Assembly (NCBI GenBank): GCA_018375675.1
Contig: JAHACW010000064.1
Span: 1-11,377 of the forward strand
DNA length: 11,377 nt
Direction of reading: 5' to 3'
Source of the DNA: Actinomyces sp.
GTDB taxonomy: Bacteria; Actinomycetota; Actinomycetes; Actinomycetales; Actinomycetaceae
Both the position numbers and the translations under genes were made by a program. Each line of letters begins with the position of its first letter. Within the stretch, counting starts at the first letter, position 1. The notes under the pieces are model-generated. The model was not told the origin of the DNA and made no database searches. It saw only the letters and a program-made list of their open reading frames with translations. Shown one piece after another: positions 9,730 through 11,377 of the stretch.

Positions 9730-11157
9730 ATGCGCACATCGCCGTCGTACACCGCCTCCTACCGTATCGAGGTGGACGAGAAGACGACTTCCATCGCGTC
9801 CATTGTTGATGCAGTCTCTTCGACTGGAGCGGAGATCAAGGGCCTCGACGTTGCGGACTCCGACCGGGGGCATATCATCATCGACCTGACGTGCGACATG
9901 CGCGATTCTGAGCACCGCCGCGAGGTTCGCGACGCCATCGGCGCGCTGCCCGGCGTGACCGCCGATTCGGTCGCCGACCAGACCTTCATGAGCCACATCG
10001 GCGGCAAGGTGGAGATCCACTCCAAGGTGCCGCTGCGTAACCGCGACGACCTCTCGCGCGCCTACACGCCCGGCGTCGCCCGCGTGTGCACCGCCATCCA
10101 CGACATGCCTCAGAAGGCCCACCTGCTGACCATGAAGGCCAACACGGTCGCGGTCGTCTCTGACGGCACCGCCGTCCTCGGCCTGGGCGACATCGGCCCC
10201 GAGGCCGCCCTGCCCGTCATGGAGGGCAAGGCCGTCCTGTTCAAGGAGTTCGGCGGCGTGGACGCCTGGCCGGTCGTCCTGGACACCAAGGACACCGAGG
10301 AGATCATCTCCATCGTTAAGGCGATCGCCCCCGCGTACGGCGGCATCAACCTGGAGGACATCTCCGCTCCTCGCTGCTTCGAGATCGAAGAGCGCCTGCG
10401 CGCCGAGCTCGACATCCCCGTCTTCCACGACGATCAGCACGGCACCGCGATCGTGGTTCTTTCGGCGCTCATCAACGCGCTGAAGATCGTGGGCAAGAAG
10501 ATCGAGGACGTGCGCATCGTCGTCTCCGGCGTCGGCGCTGCGGGCAACGCGATCATCCGGCTGCTGCTCGCCCAGGGTGCGCGCGACATCATCGGCTGTG
10601 GCCGCGACGGCGCGCTCTCCGGCGACGATACCGAGGGCATGCACCCCTCCCGTAAGGCGCTGGCCGAGGCGACCAACCCCCGCCACGTCCACGGCTCGCT
10701 TAAAGAGGTCCTCAAGGGCGCCGACGTCTTCATCGGCGTCTCCTCCGGCAACATCCTTGACCCCTCCGACGTTGAGACCATGGCTGAGGACGCGATCGTT
10801 TTCGCGCTCGCCAACCCCACGCCCGAGGTTGACCCGATCGGCGCCGGCAAGTACGCCGCCGTCGTCGCCACGGGCCGTAGCGACTACCCGAACCAGATCA
10901 ACAACGTTCTGGCCTTCCCGGGTCTCTTCCGCGGTCTGCTGGACGCCAAGGTCAAGGAGATTACGACCGAGGTTCTGCGCGTCGCCTCTGTGGCTATCGC
11001 GTCCGTGATCTCCGAGGATGAGCTCTCGCCCTCCTACATCATCCCTGGCGCCTTCGATAAGCGGGTTGCCCCCGCCGTGTCCAAGGCCGTGCGTCGCGCC
11101 GTGCGCGACCTTCCGACCGTGGATATCCCCGTTCAGCCCGATATGGATGTGAACTGA
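9730..11157 (+). CDS. NAD(P)-dependent malic enzyme with N-terminal ACT domain
   Basis: It catalyses oxidative decarboxylation of malate to pyruvate and CO2 with reduction of NAD(P)+, linking C4 acids to pyruvate in the cytoplasm. The 475 residues begin with an ACT-type small-molecule binding domain (about 8-85). The short-form bacterial malic enzyme follows. Tyr112 in the YTPGVA motif is the expected proton donor, Lys167 in EGKAVLFK the expected general base, and E209-D210 in LEDISAPRCFEIE plus D234 in HDDQHGTA the expected metal ligands. The nucleotide-binding loop is GVGAAG (267-272), and the C-terminal part has ALANPTPEVDP and SDYPNQINNVLAFPG. Preference for NAD+ or NADP+ cannot be read with confidence. 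The ACT domain suggests allosteric control by an amino acid or other small ligand. It appears to be a single-gene unit, with its own promoter and ribosome site and a strong terminator after it. Confidence 0.95.
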   Translation: MRTSPSYTASYRIEVDEKTTSIASIVDAVSSTGAEIKGLDVADSDRGHIIIDLTCDMRDSEHRREVRDAIGALPGVTADSVADQTFMSHIGGKVEIHSKVPLRNRDDLSRAYTPGVARVCTAIHDMPQKAHLLTMKANTVAVVSDGTAVLGLGDIGPEAALPVMEGKAVLFKEFGGVDAWPVVLDTKDTEEIISIVKAIAPAYGGINLEDISAPRCFEIEERLRAELDIPVFHDDQHGTAIVVLSALINALKIVGKKIEDVRIVVSGVGAAGNAIIRLLLAQGARDIIGCGRDGALSGDDTEGMHPSRKALAEATNPRHVHGSLKEVLKGADVFIGVSSGNILDPSDVETMAEDAIVFALANPTPEVDPIGAGKYAAVVATGRSDYPNQINNVLAFPGLFRGLLDAKVKEITTEVLRVASVAIASVISEDELSPSYIIPGAFDKRVAPAVSKAVRRAVRDLPTVDIPVQPDMDVN

Positions 11158-11175
11158 GAGTCATTTCGGCTGTTT

Positions 11176-11221
11176 GGCGGGCCCGATCGCGCTGGTGAAG
11201 CGCGGTCGGGCCCGCCTTTTT
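11176..11221 (+). terminator. Rho-independent terminator of the malic enzyme gene
   Basis: Positions 11176-11193 pair with 11199-11216 in an 18-bp stem with a single G-T pair and a 5-nt loop (GGTGA), followed directly by TTTTT (11217-11221). It starts 19 bp after the stop codon. Confidence 0.93.
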
Positions 11222-11262
11222 GCTGCCGAAGTGGGGGAGCGCAAGAGAAGTTGAAGTTGACT

Positions 11263-11341
11263 TTTCGTTGTGTTTGGGGGGTTTGTGTGGTGTGTGTTGG
11301 GGGTCACGGTGTTTTGGTTTGACTTTGGGTGTGGGGGTGAG
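11263..11341. other. G/T-rich strand-biased segment
   Basis: About 80 bp of the plus strand is almost only G and T, with G-runs of six, five, three and five and very few C or A. This differs sharply from the balanced GC-rich sequence elsewhere. It leads into the promoter at the right edge. Possible readings are an upstream promoter region, a protein-binding stretch, or a G-quadruplex-prone strand; loops between the G-runs are long for a classical quadruplex. A minus-strand reading frame across it is best seen as a by-product of the base bias. Confidence 0.5.
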
Positions 11342-11347
11342 TAGATT
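11319..11347 (+). promoter_or_regulatory. Near-consensus housekeeping promoter firing out of the right edge
   Basis: TTGACT (11319-11324) and TAGATT (11342-11347) are separated by exactly 17 bp, matching sigma-70-type -35/-10 boxes in five and four of six positions. Transcription would begin near 11354 and read rightward into sequence beyond the window. No start codon with a ribosome site follows before the edge. A second TTGACTTT at 11257-11264 has no matching -10 box. The gene served is unknown; a stable RNA operon is one guess for so strong a promoter. Confidence 0.65.
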
Positions 11348-11377
11348 ATTCACCTGTCGCCGCGAGCTTGTGAGTGA

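Noticed and set aside
9667..10692. A 341-codon minus-strand frame across the malic enzyme
   Set aside because: It is an antisense shadow of the ACT and catalytic domains of a well-supported gene.
11039..11353. A 104-codon minus-strand frame at the right end
   Set aside because: Its start lies in the G/T-rich stretch, it then runs back through the malic enzyme terminator and the end of that gene, and its Pro/Lys/Thr-rich sequence reflects base bias.

Overview
The window is about 11.4 kb of very GC-rich DNA. Gene order, protein motifs and the many long shadow frames point to a high-GC Gram-positive bacterium. My best guess is a member of the Actinomycetaceae (Schaalia/Actinomyces type); this is inference from protein style, not from a marker gene. 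Nearly all of it is ordinary chromosomal gene content. I see no transposase, integrase, tRNA, rRNA or CRISPR array.

Layout: (1) Positions 1-2348, minus strand: the first 782 codons of a membrane-anchored FtsK/SpoIIIE ATPase of the type VII secretion (EssC/EccC) kind, cut by the left edge. It has a degenerate FHA-like domain, two membrane segments, one intact ATPase module and the start of a second module without a P-loop. (2) Positions 2349-2532: a divergent intergenic region with two perfect consensus DnaA boxes exactly 30 bp apart and a GC-rich inverted repeat. (3) Positions 2524/2533-4857, plus strand: NAD-dependent DNA ligase LigA, about 95 residues longer than the usual form because of extra sequence in the helix-hairpin-helix region. 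(4) Positions 4870-6135, minus strand: a cardiolipin-synthase-like phospholipase D family protein, convergent with ligA (12 bp gap) and nearly abutting gatC head to head (18 bp gap). (5) Positions 6154-9451, plus strand: gatC-gatA-gatB, a tightly coupled operon (1-nt stop/start overlaps) for the tRNA-dependent amidotransferase that makes Gln-tRNA(Gln) and/or Asn-tRNA(Asn). It ends at a 16-bp perfect hairpin. (6) Positions 9507-9729: a noncoding spacer with a degenerate 33-bp tandem repeat, a second hairpin with a T-run, and a promoter/leader. (7) Positions 9730-11157, plus strand: malic enzyme with an N-terminal ACT domain, followed by a textbook rho-independent terminator. (8) Positions 11222-11377: a strikingly G/T-rich stretch ending in a near-consensus promoter that fires out of the right edge.

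The genes serve separate housekeeping roles: DNA ligation, membrane lipid synthesis, indirect tRNA aminoacylation, and pyruvate/malate metabolism. Only gatCAB form a clear functional unit. The most unusual signals are the paired DnaA boxes between the ATPase and ligA, the half-degenerate type VII-like motor, the inserts in LigA, the apparently leaderless gatC, the 33-bp repeat, and the G/T-rich promoter region at the right edge. None of these by itself demonstrates a new system.
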